The translations under genes were made by a program, and so were the position numbers. A DNA stretch of 57,577 bases from Sphingobacteriaceae bacterium (GTDB lineage: Bacteria; Bacteroidota; Bacteroidia; B-17B0; Aurantibacillaceae), in NCBI GenBank assembly GCA_023251775.1, contig JAHEYC010000011.1:1-57577 (forward strand). The letters run 5' to 3'. Shown here piece by piece: positions 16,726 through 25,084 of this stretch (positions are counted from its first letter, which is position 1; the number at the start of each line of letters is the position of its first letter). The notes under the pieces are model-generated. The model had not been told where the DNA came from. It searched no databases and saw nothing but the letters and a program-made list of their open reading frames with translations.

Positions 16726-19014
16726 TTAAACTCTCTTCCCAAAAACCAAAATATCATCCACCTGATCAAGATCGCCTTTCCATTCATCAAATGTAGACGC
16801 AATTTTTTCGCGTTGAACATTTATCGGATCTGTAGCGCATGAAAGTAAGAGTTCTTCAAAATTTCTTCTTCTGAATTTTTTACCTAATGGTCCGCCAAAT
16901 TGATCAGGATAACCATCGGTAAATGCATAAATCATATCATTTTTTTGAAGTTGTATTTTTTGAAGCGTAAATGGAAGATCTTGTTTTGGCGATCGCCCTA
17001 CCGCCATTTTATCAGCTGCGAAAGTTAGAAATTCATTATTTCTAAGGATCAAAATGGGATTATTGGCGCAAGAAAATTCAAGAATATTAGTTTTGAAATT
17101 GAACGACATCAAACTGCAATCCATTCCGTCGTTATTTCCTTCTGTGCTATTATCAAAAGCAAGATCTTCTATCAAGCGGGCTCTTACATAACTCAATATG
17201 TCGTTTGTTGATCGTATTTTTCGTTCTTTAATAGCTTCGCTTAGAAATCCAATATTCAGTAAACTCATAAATGCTCCCGGAACGCCGTGTCCGGTTGAAT
17301 CGGCAATGATAAGGTAAAAATATTCTTCTGTTTTTGCGGCCCAGTAAAAATCACCGCTTACAATATCCTTTGGATTAAAATAAATAAAATGATCCTTAAG
17401 GTTTGCATCAAGCAAAGTTTTACTCGCCATAATAGTTTGTTGGATCCGTTTGGCATAATTTATACTTTCGGTGATCTCTTTATTCTTTTCATCTACCAAA
17501 TGTTTTTGCGCTTCTACTTCTTGCTTTTGATCAAGAATCGTTCGATTGGCATTTTGAATTTGTTTTCGGCTTCTGAGAATAAACCCCGAAAAAACAAGCG
17601 CAATTAAAAGCACCGACAAAATACTGATCACAATAATATTTTGTCGTCTTTTTTCTTCTTCTGCCTGCAAAAGCAATCTCTTTTTTTCGGCATTAGCTTC
17701 GGCGGTAATTAATGCTTCTTTTTTATCGAAGTCGTATTGAAACTGACTATAAATAGCAACTTTTCTATTTTCCTGATTAACTATACTATCGCGGGAAACA
17801 ACCATGAGCTCATACATTTTGAGCGCCATACCGTCATTATTATTTTTTTTGTAACACGAATACAATAGCGAACTGGCATTTCTTGTGTTTTCGGTACTTC
17901 CCAACTCTTGTGAAATAGCTAAGGACTCATTGCCATATTTAATTGCTTCCGAAATTTTTCCTTGTCCAAGATATATCTTACCAAGATTAAAAAGTACAGA
18001 AGTTAATCCTTTTTTATTCCCGATACTTTGGTTGATGGCTAAACTCTTATTCAAATAAATTAAAGCAATTTCAGTACAGTTGTTTTGAATATATGCATTT
18101 GCAATATTGGTTATTACATTAGCAATAGCAAGTTTGTCGCCGATCTCTTCGGATGTTGCCAAACTTTGTCGGTAATATTTAAAAGCGCTCACTGTATCTC
18201 TAGAAGTACCGTAACTGCTGCCCAAACTATTTAATGCATAGGCAATACCGCGTTTGTTCTTGCTTTTTTGAAAAGTTTGTAATGCTTTATTATAAAACTC
18301 ACGGCCTTTTAGCGAATCGTTTTGTGTTACATAAATGGAACCGATATTAGCGTATGAATAACCTTCGCCATCAAGGTCATTTAATTTTTCTCTGATCTTA
18401 AGGGCTGCAAAATGTTGTTCGAGGGCTCTTGAAATGTCACCTTGTTCTTGATAGATATAAGCCAAATTATTAATGCAATTAGATTGATTTTCCAGATCGT
18501 TATGTTGTTTATAATAATTCAAACATTCCACAAGGATCTCGATGGCTTTTGTGGTTTGGCCCAGTTGAACATAAATGGAAGCAAGATTTGTGAGGGTAGG
18601 GATCTTCATTTCCACTTCTTTAATGGACTTAAAGATCGAGATCGCTTTTTCAAAATTCAAAAGGGCTTGCGGAAAATCACCATGCTGCATATTCATGTAA
18701 CCTTGATTATTAATTGCAGCGGCGAGGCATTTAAATGTGAGGTTGATTTCTTGCCGTGATAGTTTTTGAGTTAATGAGTCCTTAAGATGTTTTTCGGCAT
18801 AAAATCGTAACTGTTTTGTGTATTTTTCCCATTCGCCATCAGGTGTATTTTCCGAAAGGAACAGTAAGCATTTTAAGCGAATTGTATCGTGTTTGGCAGT
18901 TTTAAAAGCGAGTTTAACTGAATCTACATTGCCTTGAGCTTTTTGTTGATGGGAGCTCAAGATAAAAAGGATAACAAGTATAAACGAGAAATGTGTATTT
19001 AGTGATTTTCGCAC
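16726..19014 (-). CDS. TPR-containing membrane SpoIIE-type PP2C phosphatase
   Basis: This 762-aa protein has a signal peptide or N-terminal anchor (about 9-27), about eight tetratricopeptide repeats (about 50-400), a coiled coil, a membrane segment near 455-476 (IIVISILSVLLIALVFSGFI), a second coiled coil and a C-terminal SpoIIE phosphatase domain (about 540-762). Catalytic-domain motifs are DIVSGDFYW, IADSTGHGVPGAFMS and AFTDGYPDQ, with metal-binding aspartates present. The family dephosphorylates anti-sigma-factor antagonists. The arrangement, periplasmic TPR sensor and cytoplasmic phosphatase, is common in Bacteroidota. No partner kinase or anti-sigma gene is adjacent, so the target is unknown. 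Confidence 0.9.
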   Translation of the reverse strand: MRKSLNTHFSFILVILFILSSHQQKAQGNVDSVKLAFKTAKHDTIRLKCLLFLSENTPDGEWEKYTKQLRFYAEKHLKDSLTQKLSRQEINLTFKCLAAAINNQGYMNMQHGDFPQALLNFEKAISIFKSIKEVEMKIPTLTNLASIYVQLGQTTKAIEILVECLNYYKQHNDLENQSNCINNLAYIYQEQGDISRALEQHFAALKIREKLNDLDGEGYSYANIGSIYVTQNDSLKGREFYNKALQTFQKSKNKRGIAYALNSLGSSYGTSRDTVSAFKYYRQSLATSEEIGDKLAIANVITNIANAYIQNNCTEIALIYLNKSLAINQSIGNKKGLTSVLFNLGKIYLGQGKISEAIKYGNESLAISQELGSTENTRNASSLLYSCYKKNNNDGMALKMYELMVVSRDSIVNQENRKVAIYSQFQYDFDKKEALITAEANAEKKRLLLQAEEEKRRQNIIVISILSVLLIALVFSGFILRSRKQIQNANRTILDQKQEVEAQKHLVDEKNKEITESINYAKRIQQTIMASKTLLDANLKDHFIYFNPKDIVSGDFYWAAKTEEYFYLIIADSTGHGVPGAFMSLLNIGFLSEAIKERKIRSTNDILSYVRARLIEDLAFDNSTEGNNDGMDCSLMSFNFKTNILEFSCANNPILILRNNEFLTFAADKMAVGRSPKQDLPFTLQKIQLQKNDMIYAFTDGYPDQFGGPLGKKFRRRNFEELLLSCATDPINVQREKIASTFDEWKGDLDQVDDILVFGKRV

Positions 19015-19079
19015 AATAGAAACTAAATGTACGCTAATTATTTTGATCGACTAGTTGTGAATAAGCGCTATTGAGTGAA

Positions 19080-19436
19080 TTAGAAGACATATTTAGTAAA
19101 GATAAGAACGGCAATGCTTACCGACCCTAAGCACAAAGCTAAAACAGCCCCAGCGCTTATGTCCTTAATGTATTTTATTTGCGAATTGCGCTCTAATGTG
19201 ATCAGATCGCAGGTGCGTTCAATAGCAGTATTAATAAGTTCGGCAGATATAACAATGCAACAACATGCTATTAAGATGATCCATTCGGTTGGAGTTATTT
19301 TTAAGAATATTCCTCCTGTTATTACAACAAGGGTGGCTAACATGTGGATCTTTACATGTGTTTCTTTTTTATAACCTTGTACCAATCCGGTAAAGGCATA
19401 TTCAAACGCTTTTACTCTTGCTTTAAGAAATTTCAT
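19080..19436 (-). CDS. dgkA: Diacylglycerol/undecaprenol kinase family membrane protein
   Basis: This 118-aa protein has three membrane helices and the family signature EINTAIE-type motif (here VISAELINTAIERTCDLI, about residues 61-78). The family phosphorylates diacylglycerol or, in many bacteria, undecaprenol, for lipid or cell-wall precursor recycling. Its start overlaps the end of the upstream DUF1361 gene by 14 bases, so it is translationally coupled. It is the last gene of a seven-gene minus-strand operon. Which lipid it uses cannot be told from the sequence. Confidence 0.88.
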   Translation of the reverse strand: MKFLKARVKAFEYAFTGLVQGYKKETHVKIHMLATLVVITGGIFLKITPTEWIILIACCCIVISAELINTAIERTCDLITLERNSQIKYIKDISAGAVLALCLGSVSIAVLIFTKYVF

Positions 19437-20064
19437 TTGTATTTTTGTTTTGATGGATCAAGATCTCATACAATTCGTAGATGAGGAATAAGAAGGCTGC
19501 AAAGGTAAGTGTCATACCCCATGTTTCTTTGAAGTGATCGTGATGAAGAACAGAGCGAGCCATATCGTGCGCTAAGTGAAATGGATCTGAAATAATATCC
19601 CAACTATTAAACTGCAAGAATCTGCCAAGATAAACGCCATAAGCGCTAAGTAACATTAAAGCTATTTTGCTAAATAAATGGATGCGTTGGGTATTTCTAA
19701 ATCTTTTTATCAAAACAAGCAATTCCTGAATTGTAAGAATAAAAAATACCAATCCTGCTAATGCAAAACTTAGGATCAGAATTGTATCTAACCAAATTGG
19801 CGCTGCTAATTCTTTTTTCAAATGAAAAAGATCGGTAACAATGTAGGGCGCATTGGGAAGGAATAAAATGGAACAAAGGATCAGGCTTATCTTTTTCCAT
19901 GTAATATTAGTTTGATCAAATAATTTTACAAAGAAGTAGGGGAGCCATGCCAAAAAAAGATTCCATGTGAGGAAAAAAAATCCGACTTTATGGGTCATGA
20001 ACATTCGCAGGATCAATAATCCTAAGCAAAATCCTATCAGTGTTATCAGTTTATCTCTTTTCAT
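19423..20064 (-). CDS. DUF1361-family membrane protein
   Basis: This 213-aa protein has about six hydrophobic segments. The family pattern is visible: WNLFLAWLPY near residue 33, LFLPNAPYIVTDLFHL near 67, and GVYLGRFLQFNSWDI near 145. The biochemical function is unknown. It overlaps dgkA downstream by 14 bases and the DUF4173-like gene upstream by 14 bases, so these membrane proteins are made together. Confidence 0.82.
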   Translation of the reverse strand: MKRDKLITLIGFCLGLLILRMFMTHKVGFFFLTWNLFLAWLPYFFVKLFDQTNITWKKISLILCSILFLPNAPYIVTDLFHLKKELAAPIWLDTILILSFALAGLVFFILTIQELLVLIKRFRNTQRIHLFSKIALMLLSAYGVYLGRFLQFNSWDIISDPFHLAHDMARSVLHHDHFKETWGMTLTFAAFLFLIYELYEILIHQNKNTNEIS

Positions 20065-21511
20065 AGTGTTTTAGTTTAATTGATCTTAATGCTTCACGGT
20101 TTTGTTCATTACGCAGGTTATAACTTTGCCATGTACTGAATTTGAGTTTCTCCACAACGTTCACCAATTTTCGTTCAAGCCAATAATAAGTGTCCCATTC
20201 GTTCTTTATCACAATGGTGCTGTCTTTTAAATGGTAGAGTTCTATTAATTCGGGAATGTTTGCATCCGAAAGGCGAGTGATGTATTCTTTGTCCAAACGT
20301 TTTACATTTGTAACATGGTTAATATTGTACTTGGTGATGATCTTATCCCAATTAAGACACGAACTTAATGCAAGCAAAAGGAACCAGGTCTCAAAATTAC
20401 GAGTTACCAAATTCCATGCGCTTTTTTGGTAAGCAACCTTAAGAAAGGTATGGATCAAACCAATAAGTGAAAGAATTAAGAATGTATAAACACCAATTCG
20501 AAGATACGTTAATTGATATTCCTGAATGTACCAACTATTGCGGATCATGGTGCTTAATACCATTATGATACTTTGAATGATCCAAGCGTATACAAAGAAT
20601 TTTACTTTTTTACCGTACAAATTAAAATTCAATTCACCCTTAAAGAACCACATGATCAATGAGCTCGCAATAATTATCGAAACTACAGTACTCCAAACAG
20701 CTTGATGTACAAAGCTTGAAAGTGTGATGCCTTTTGGAAGGGCTTTTGTGATAAAAATGCTGTTGATGTCGAGAATATTGATCAACAGCAACATGACATT
20801 TAAAATAATAAATAAGGAGAGCGCGATCACTGATGAATATTTTAAATGCGAATTTTCTTCTTCCTGTTTTTTATTGGATATATTTTGTAGTGCTGAAATA
20901 TCCATGGAAGCAAGGATAGGGATCCTCCGGTTCTTTATCAAACCATAGATCATTAAGAATCCCCAAAACGTGAACATGATCCATGCGAAACTTAACCAAT
21001 CCAAATTAATGTATTTGGTTAGATCTTTAAATAAGGGGTTGGCTTCTCTATATAAACAAAAGAACAGTAATGCGATCATGATGGCGATCAATACGCCAAT
21101 GAATTTTCTTCTTGTTTTCCTTTTTTCACTTGAATCAACTTCCTCATGCTTGGTAGAAAGATCAATGATCCAATAAATGAGGGATGATAGAACCGAGAAC
21201 ACAGAAAATCCAAACGCAATAAAAACGGAATTATCGCGATTCACTGTTTTCCCGCACAACATTATAATTGAGCAAACGCATGCAAAAATACTAAGCGCAC
21301 TATTTATGCAAACCACCATTGTTCCCGATAGCAATGCTAAAGCTGCATAATACCACCACTGTTTATCATACAATTTTTCGGGATTGAACAGAATTAATAG
21401 TCCGCTTATCATAGCAGTGAGTAAGAGAAAATTTAAGCCGGCGTCTTGTTTGTAAAATAGAACGCTAAATGTAATAGCGCTCAATAAGAACAATACATCA
21501 TTTTTTTTCAT
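20051..21511 (-). CDS. DUF4173/DUF4153-like polytopic membrane protein
   Basis: This 486-aa protein has about ten hydrophobic segments in the first 390 residues and a soluble tail of about 90 residues. The segment LSSFVHQAVWSTVVSII and the following STMIRNSWYIQEYQLTYLRIGV resemble the conserved core of DUF4173/DUF4153 proteins (an R-x-x-Y-x-x-Y-G-L-T-x-x-R pattern). No enzymatic function is known for these families. Its start overlaps the stop of the Coq4-like gene by four bases and its end overlaps the DUF1361 gene. The assignment to DUF4173 over DUF4153 is by eye. Confidence 0.68.
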   Translation of the reverse strand: MKKNDVLFLLSAITFSVLFYKQDAGLNFLLLTAMISGLLILFNPEKLYDKQWWYYAALALLSGTMVVCINSALSIFACVCSIIMLCGKTVNRDNSVFIAFGFSVFSVLSSLIYWIIDLSTKHEEVDSSEKRKTRRKFIGVLIAIMIALLFFCLYREANPLFKDLTKYINLDWLSFAWIMFTFWGFLMIYGLIKNRRIPILASMDISALQNISNKKQEEENSHLKYSSVIALSLFIILNVMLLLINILDINSIFITKALPKGITLSSFVHQAVWSTVVSIIIASSLIMWFFKGELNFNLYGKKVKFFVYAWIIQSIIMVLSTMIRNSWYIQEYQLTYLRIGVYTFLILSLIGLIHTFLKVAYQKSAWNLVTRNFETWFLLLALSSCLNWDKIITKYNINHVTNVKRLDKEYITRLSDANIPELIELYHLKDSTIVIKNEWDTYYWLERKLVNVVEKLKFSTWQSYNLRNEQNREALRSIKLKHYEKR

Positions 21512-22020
21512 AGGTGTTTGGTTTTAAAAAGGGATAATTTTATTTTATCAAGGTCTTCATGGAGCAGGGCCTTGGGATCGAGTTGTAAAATATCGACGCA
21601 TTCTTTTCCGCGTTTATAACTTGCTTTGAGATAATTCCATTGAGTAGGGAAGATGCACCAGGCACCAATTGATGTGCCAATGGAAGCGAGAGAGGTTTTA
21701 CCATTTCCCCAGAGAAAGAATTGTAGGCCTACTTCATCTTTGAAGGATGTTGAATAATCAAAGAGTATATGATATACATCGTGCGATTCGGCACGTGAGA
21801 GAGGTTCTAACCTGTTCTTTTTTAGGAATTCGCCAAGCGTTTTGCCAACTGTGCCTTCGGGATACTGAAGAAGATCATTGGTTGTAATGTTCCATGCATT
21901 TTCTTTTGGACCGAAATTAAATACAATAGGACCAAGAATTTGAGCCGTGCGGTTGGAGATCTTTTCGTGAATATCCATTAAAAAGGTATATCCGGGGAAG
22001 AATTGTTTTTGTGTTTCCAT
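21508..22020 (-). CDS. Coq4-like protein
   Basis: This 170-aa soluble protein carries the Coq4 hallmark HDxxH-x11-E: His80, Asp81, His84 and Glu96 (SHDVYHILFDYS, then KDE). The preceding YPEGTVGKTLGEFLKKNRL also fits the family. In eukaryotes and proteobacteria Coq4 acts in ubiquinone synthesis and binds metal and lipid. Bacteroidota normally make menaquinone, so a ubiquinone role is doubtful here and the substrate may be another hydrophobic molecule. It overlaps the next gene by four bases and lies two bases after the upstream membrane-protein gene, in the middle of an otherwise all-membrane operon. Confidence 0.78.
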   Translation of the reverse strand: METQKQFFPGYTFLMDIHEKISNRTAQILGPIVFNFGPKENAWNITTNDLLQYPEGTVGKTLGEFLKKNRLEPLSRAESHDVYHILFDYSTSFKDEVGLQFFLWGNGKTSLASIGTSIGAWCIFPTQWNYLKASYKRGKECVDILQLDPKALLHEDLDKIKLSLFKTKHL

Positions 22021-22022
22021 TT

Positions 22023-22466
22023 TTAGCGTTTTAGTTTATTTATACAATGTAAAATAAAATAGAGGTAGAGAATGCCAATAACCCCAAATGAGCAATCGAT
22101 CAATTGATGAAAGAAGGGAATGTGACGAATTGGTCCGCAAATAAATGCTAAAGGAAAAACAAGCATGCATGCGATCATACCTACATATAAAATTGCTTTA
22201 TGTTTAACGGGATCCAAATAAACAGGGACAAAAAACAAAGTGATGATGATATGCGCAAAAGCCAACCAATCGGTTCCGTAAAACATAACATCAGGGGTAG
22301 AGTGGAGGTTAGTGTAGAGTTTTGTGATCCACTCAGTAAAGACAGGAGGAAATGAAGTGTGGTGTTTATACATAAAGTCAATTTCGGTTTGTATTGGAAA
22401 AGCTGTGATACCGCTGAGCATAAGTATGAACATGAACAGAGCGAGGTGTAGTTTTATTGTTTTCAT
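22023..22466 (-). CDS. Hypothetical 147-aa membrane protein
   Basis: The likely start is the ATG at 22466, where MKTIKLHLALFMFIL begins a hydrophobic segment; a longer frame from 22523 adds 19 residues of poor fit. Four hydrophobic segments are visible, with the soluble loop FMYKHHTSFPPVFTEWITKLY between the first two. No domain is recognised. It is two bases before the Coq4-like gene, and 64 bases after the regulator gene. The loop is rich in aromatic residues and may lie outside the membrane. Confidence 0.62.
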   Translation of the reverse strand: MKTIKLHLALFMFILMLSGITAFPIQTEIDFMYKHHTSFPPVFTEWITKLYTNLHSTPDVMFYGTDWLAFAHIIITLFFVPVYLDPVKHKAILYVGMIACMLVFPLAFICGPIRHIPFFHQLIDCSFGVIGILYLYFILHCINKLKR

Positions 22467-22530
22467 GGATTTTGTTTTAATATATTTTAACAAAGTGCTT
22501 TGAATAACAAAGTAAATGAACAAAAAAAAT

Positions 22531-22830
22531 CTATTTTCCCTTGATCAGTTTTTCCAATGCATCCAAATGCTCTTCAAAAGCCCTAATGCCGGGCTTTGTA
22601 GCGCTGTATGTGGTTAAAGTTTTCTTGTTCACTATTTCTTTTTTAATGTGTATCAATCCTTCTTTTTCTAAACCGGCGGCATGACTTGCCAAATTCCCAT
22701 CAGTAACTTGAAGCAGATCTTTTAGCGAATTGAAATCCATACTGTCATTAACCATCAGCACACTCATCATTCCAAGTCGCACTCGGTTCTCAAACGCTTT
22801 ATTTAATTTATGAATATTTATTTTACTCAT
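22531..22830 (-). CDS. Winged-helix transcriptional regulator (HTH_34/MarR-like)
   Basis: This 99-aa protein is a single winged-helix domain. The pattern is that of small Bacteroidota regulators: NRVRLGMMSVLMVNDSMDFNSLKDLLQVTDGNLASHAAGLEKEGLI (helix-turn-helix, about 18-60), then a beta-wing KKTLTTYSATKPG (about 68-80) and a C-terminal helix for dimer formation. It starts directly after the stop codon of the 213-aa membrane protein gene, a pairing often seen in this phylum. It is likely an autoregulator of this operon. Confidence 0.85.
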   Translation of the reverse strand: MSKINIHKLNKAFENRVRLGMMSVLMVNDSMDFNSLKDLLQVTDGNLASHAAGLEKEGLIHIKKEIVNKKTLTTYSATKPGIRAFEEHLDALEKLIKGK

Positions 22831-23472
22831 TTATGTTTTGCGGTCGTACTTGAACCACATGATAGTACCGTAGATGATGTGCAATACGCCAAAGCCTAAT
22901 GCCCAAAATAATAATCCTTTACCTAAAAAAAAGCTTGCGCTAATTCCAAGGGCGATCTCTAAATAACCTAAATATTTTATATCGTGCAAGGTAAATTTGC
23001 TTGAACTTACTAAGGCTAGTCCGTAAAAAATAAGCATGGCGGGACTAATAAAAAGAGCGCAATGTCCGCCATTATACAAAAGTGCTAAACAAAAAATGCC
23101 ACCTGCTCCTAAAGGCACCATCATATTCCAAACTAATTTTTTGCTGGTATGATCAAATAATTTCTCGCCGCTTTTTTTAGCTTTATTGGCTGAAAAGATC
23201 AGTGCTGTAATAATAGACAAAGAAAGTACACAAAAGCAGATCAAAAAGAAACGCATAATGAGGGCTTGGTATTCAACCATAAATGCTTCTTCGCCTCTTG
23301 GATAACCAAAATTAAAATCCATGATGGCTTTATGTGCCAGCCAGGCACCAATTAAGGCATATACGCCTGCAATTACCCCCGAAAGACCGCTCAGGGAAAG
23401 GAATTTAGAGGATTCCTTCATCATCTTGCGAATGTCGTGCAGGGCTTCTAGTTGTTGTTTTTCATTTTCCAT
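22831..23472 (-). CDS. Membrane protein paired with the HTH_34 regulator
   Basis: This 213-aa protein has a soluble N-terminal part (MENEKQQLEALHDIRKMMKES, probably a coiled helix) followed by about six hydrophobic segments. I do not recognise a named domain. It is the first gene of a run of seven same-strand genes ending with dgkA; a good promoter lies just upstream (23492-23522). Coupling with a winged-helix regulator suggests a sensing or stress role, but this is inference. Confidence 0.68.
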   Translation of the reverse strand: MENEKQQLEALHDIRKMMKESSKFLSLSGLSGVIAGVYALIGAWLAHKAIMDFNFGYPRGEEAFMVEYQALIMRFFLICFCVLSLSIITALIFSANKAKKSGEKLFDHTSKKLVWNMMVPLGAGGIFCLALLYNGGHCALFISPAMLIFYGLALVSSSKFTLHDIKYLGYLEIALGISASFFLGKGLLFWALGFGVLHIIYGTIMWFKYDRKT

Positions 23473-23491
23473 GATAAAGTACTTTGTAGTT

Positions 23492-23522
23492 CAAAGTTAG
23501 ATAAAAATCTTTGACCAACAAA
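23492..23522 (-). promoter_or_regulatory. Bacteroidota promoter of the seven-gene operon
   Basis: On the minus strand TTTG (23522-23519) and TAACTTTG (23499-23492) are separated by 19 bases, an exact match to the TTTG-N19/20-TAnnTTTG pattern. The start codon at 23472 is about 20 bases downstream of the -7 box. Confidence 0.75.
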
Positions 23523-23562
23523 ATTATTTTACGAAATAGGAAATTTTAACAGATTGGTTTTG

Positions 23563-23681
23563 TTTAACCACGGAGTACACGGAGGTTTGCACGGAGTACC
23601 ATAGAGCTCACCAACCGCCTAATTGAACACAGCTTTTCTCCGTATAACTCTATGAGACCTCTATGTTCCTCAGTGGTTAAA
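23563..23681. repeat. Palindromic CCACGGAG element, gene-less (MITE-like)
   Basis: Same family as 16610-16697: it starts TTTAACCACGGAGTACACGG and ends CCTCAGTGGTTAAA, with about 31 extra bases in the middle. It fills most of the gap between the operon promoter and the era stop codon. Confidence 0.72.
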
Positions 23682-23688
23682 ATGCCGT

Positions 23689-24561
23689 CTAATACCCAAA
23701 ATTCTTCAACCGCAGATCATTATTACGCCAATCCTTATCCACCTTCACAAATAATTCGAGATAGACTTTCTTTCCAAAAAATGTTTCACATTCTTTTCGC
23801 GATTGTTCACCCACTTTTTTAAGCGCAGAACCTTTATTGCCGATGATAATTCCTTTTTGACTATCGCGTTCTACCAAAATGTCGGCTTGAATTTTTACAA
23901 TGGTTTCTTCGTCTTTAAAGGAATTGATGTTTATCTCAACGCTGTAAGGAATTTCTTTTCGGTAATTCAATAATATTTTTTCGCGGATGATCTCGCTCAC
24001 AAAAAAACGTTCGTTCTTATCGGTGAGTGTATCCTTATCGTAAAATGCTTCTCCTTCGGGTAGGAGGGCAATAATACGCTTCATCACTTTATCCAAATTC
24101 ATTTTTTCTAAAGCAGAAATGAATAGGAGTTCGGAGTTTGGCAATAAGCCTCTCCACTTTTTTGCTTTTTCTTCCAATTTTTCTGAAGTAGCTGCATCAA
24201 TTTTATTGATCAATAAAAGAATGGGTGTTTTTGTTGACTTTAATTTTTCAAGATAGGTTGGATCCAATTCAATATCTTCGAACACATCGGTGATCACTAA
24301 AAACACATCGGCATCATCTAAAGCACTGATCACGAACTGCATCATTTTTTCTTGCAATTTGTAATTTGGTTTTAAAATTCCCGGCGTATCGCTAAACACA
24401 ATTTGATGATCCGGTCCGCTTACAATACCCATAATTCTATGACGCGTTGTTTGTGCCTTAGAAGTAATAATGCTAAGCTTCTCGCCAACCAATGCATTTA
24501 AAAGCGTTGATTTCCCAACATTAGGACAACCTATGATATTTACGAATCCTGCTCTGTGCAC
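23689..24561 (-). CDS. era: GTPase Era
   Basis: Era (290 aa) is a Ras-like GTPase that binds 16S rRNA during 30S subunit assembly. The P-loop GCPNVGKST lies at about residues 11-19, DTPG (here FSDTPGILKP) near 58, NKID near 119, and the C-terminal KH domain has GNKGSALKKVG near 247. The length is normal. The start is a GTG at 24561, preceded by an in-frame stop, which supports it. It is divergent from the tRNA gene and shares its upstream region. Confidence 0.97.
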   Translation of the reverse strand: MHRAGFVNIIGCPNVGKSTLLNALVGEKLSIITSKAQTTRHRIMGIVSGPDHQIVFSDTPGILKPNYKLQEKMMQFVISALDDADVFLVITDVFEDIELDPTYLEKLKSTKTPILLLINKIDAATSEKLEEKAKKWRGLLPNSELLFISALEKMNLDKVMKRIIALLPEGEAFYDKDTLTDKNERFFVSEIIREKILLNYRKEIPYSVEININSFKDEETIVKIQADILVERDSQKGIIIGNKGSALKKVGEQSRKECETFFGKKVYLELFVKVDKDWRNNDLRLKNFGY

Positions 24562-24586
24562 GGCTTTTAGCTGTTAATAAGATTTA

Positions 24587-24618
24587 TTTGCATTACAAAG
24601 AAAGTAAATATATCTTTG
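24587..24618 (+). promoter_or_regulatory. Bacteroidota promoter of the initiator tRNA
   Basis: TTTG (24587-24590), then 20 bases, then TATCTTTG (24611-24618): a full match to the phylum's -33/-7 consensus. Transcription would start about 35 bases before the tRNA. Confidence 0.78.
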
Positions 24619-24657
24619 CAGCGCAATTTAGTAAGGCATTATTAACCAAAGATATAG

Positions 24658-24732
<75 letters not shown>

Positions 24733-24738
24733 AAAGGA

Positions 24739-24761
24739 CCTCAGTTTACTGAGGTTTTTTT
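24739..24761 (+). terminator. Terminator after the tRNA
   Basis: CCTCAG (24739-24744), loop TTTA, CTGAGG (24749-24754), then seven T residues. The GIY-YIG start codon follows six bases later, so this terminator separates the tRNA from that gene. Confidence 0.85.
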
Positions 24762-24766
24762 CTTTT

Positions 24767-25042
24767 ATGGAATTCGTAGTTTATATACTTTATTCAGAAA
24801 AAAGTAATCGTAATTATACGGGTTATACTACGCATTTGATAGAGAGATTTAGATCTCATAATATTTATGGAAAGGATAGCACCAAGCTATATAGGCCTTG
24901 GATAGTAGTTCATGTTGAGTTTTATGAAACCAAGGAACAAACGATGAAAAGGGAAAAGTATTTTAAATCTGGTCGTGGCTCTTTGTTGAAGAATCAAATT
25001 ATTAATGAATTTGTATCTCGGTGGGCTCATACCCTTCCCTGA
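24767..25042 (+). CDS. GIY-YIG nuclease domain protein, inserted at the tRNA
   Basis: This 91-aa protein is a single GIY-YIG domain. It starts at the ATG at 24767; an upstream in-frame start lies within the tRNA and is unlikely. The two core motifs are VYILYS (GIY position, about residue 4) and YTGYT (YIG position, about 17), followed by LIERFRSHN (catalytic Arg), and a helix with MKREKYFKSG carrying the metal-binding glutamate. The last residues WAHTLP and the stop are encoded by duplicated tRNA sequence. Such small proteins are often called UPF0213/YhbQ-like or annotated as endonucleases; the function is unknown. The gene lies between the tRNA and a copy of its 3' end. Confidence 0.85.
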   Translation: MEFVVYILYSEKSNRNYTGYTTHLIERFRSHNIYGKDSTKLYRPWIVVHVEFYETKEQTMKREKYFKSGRGSLLKNQIINEFVSRWAHTLP

Positions 25043-25080
25043 GGGAAGGGCGGGTGTTCGAATCACCCTCCCGCTACCAA
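25017..25080 (+). pseudogene. Partial copy of the initiator tRNA 3' part (direct repeat)
   Basis: Bases 25051-25080 are identical to 24704-24733 (30 bases: T arm, acceptor 3' strand, ACCA and one A). Just before, 25017-25031 resembles the anticodon arm (CTCG then TGGGCTCATA). Between them lies a CCCTTCCCTGAGGGAAGGG hairpin (25032-25050) not found in the tRNA. The copy lacks the acceptor 5' strand and D arm, so it cannot be a tRNA. The repeat distance is 347 bases. Confidence 0.9.
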
Positions 25081-25084
25081 CAGG

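Noticed and set aside
25017-25080. Second tRNA gene
   Set aside because: The copy lacks the acceptor 5' strand and D arm and has a 19-base hairpin inserted, so it cannot form a tRNA.
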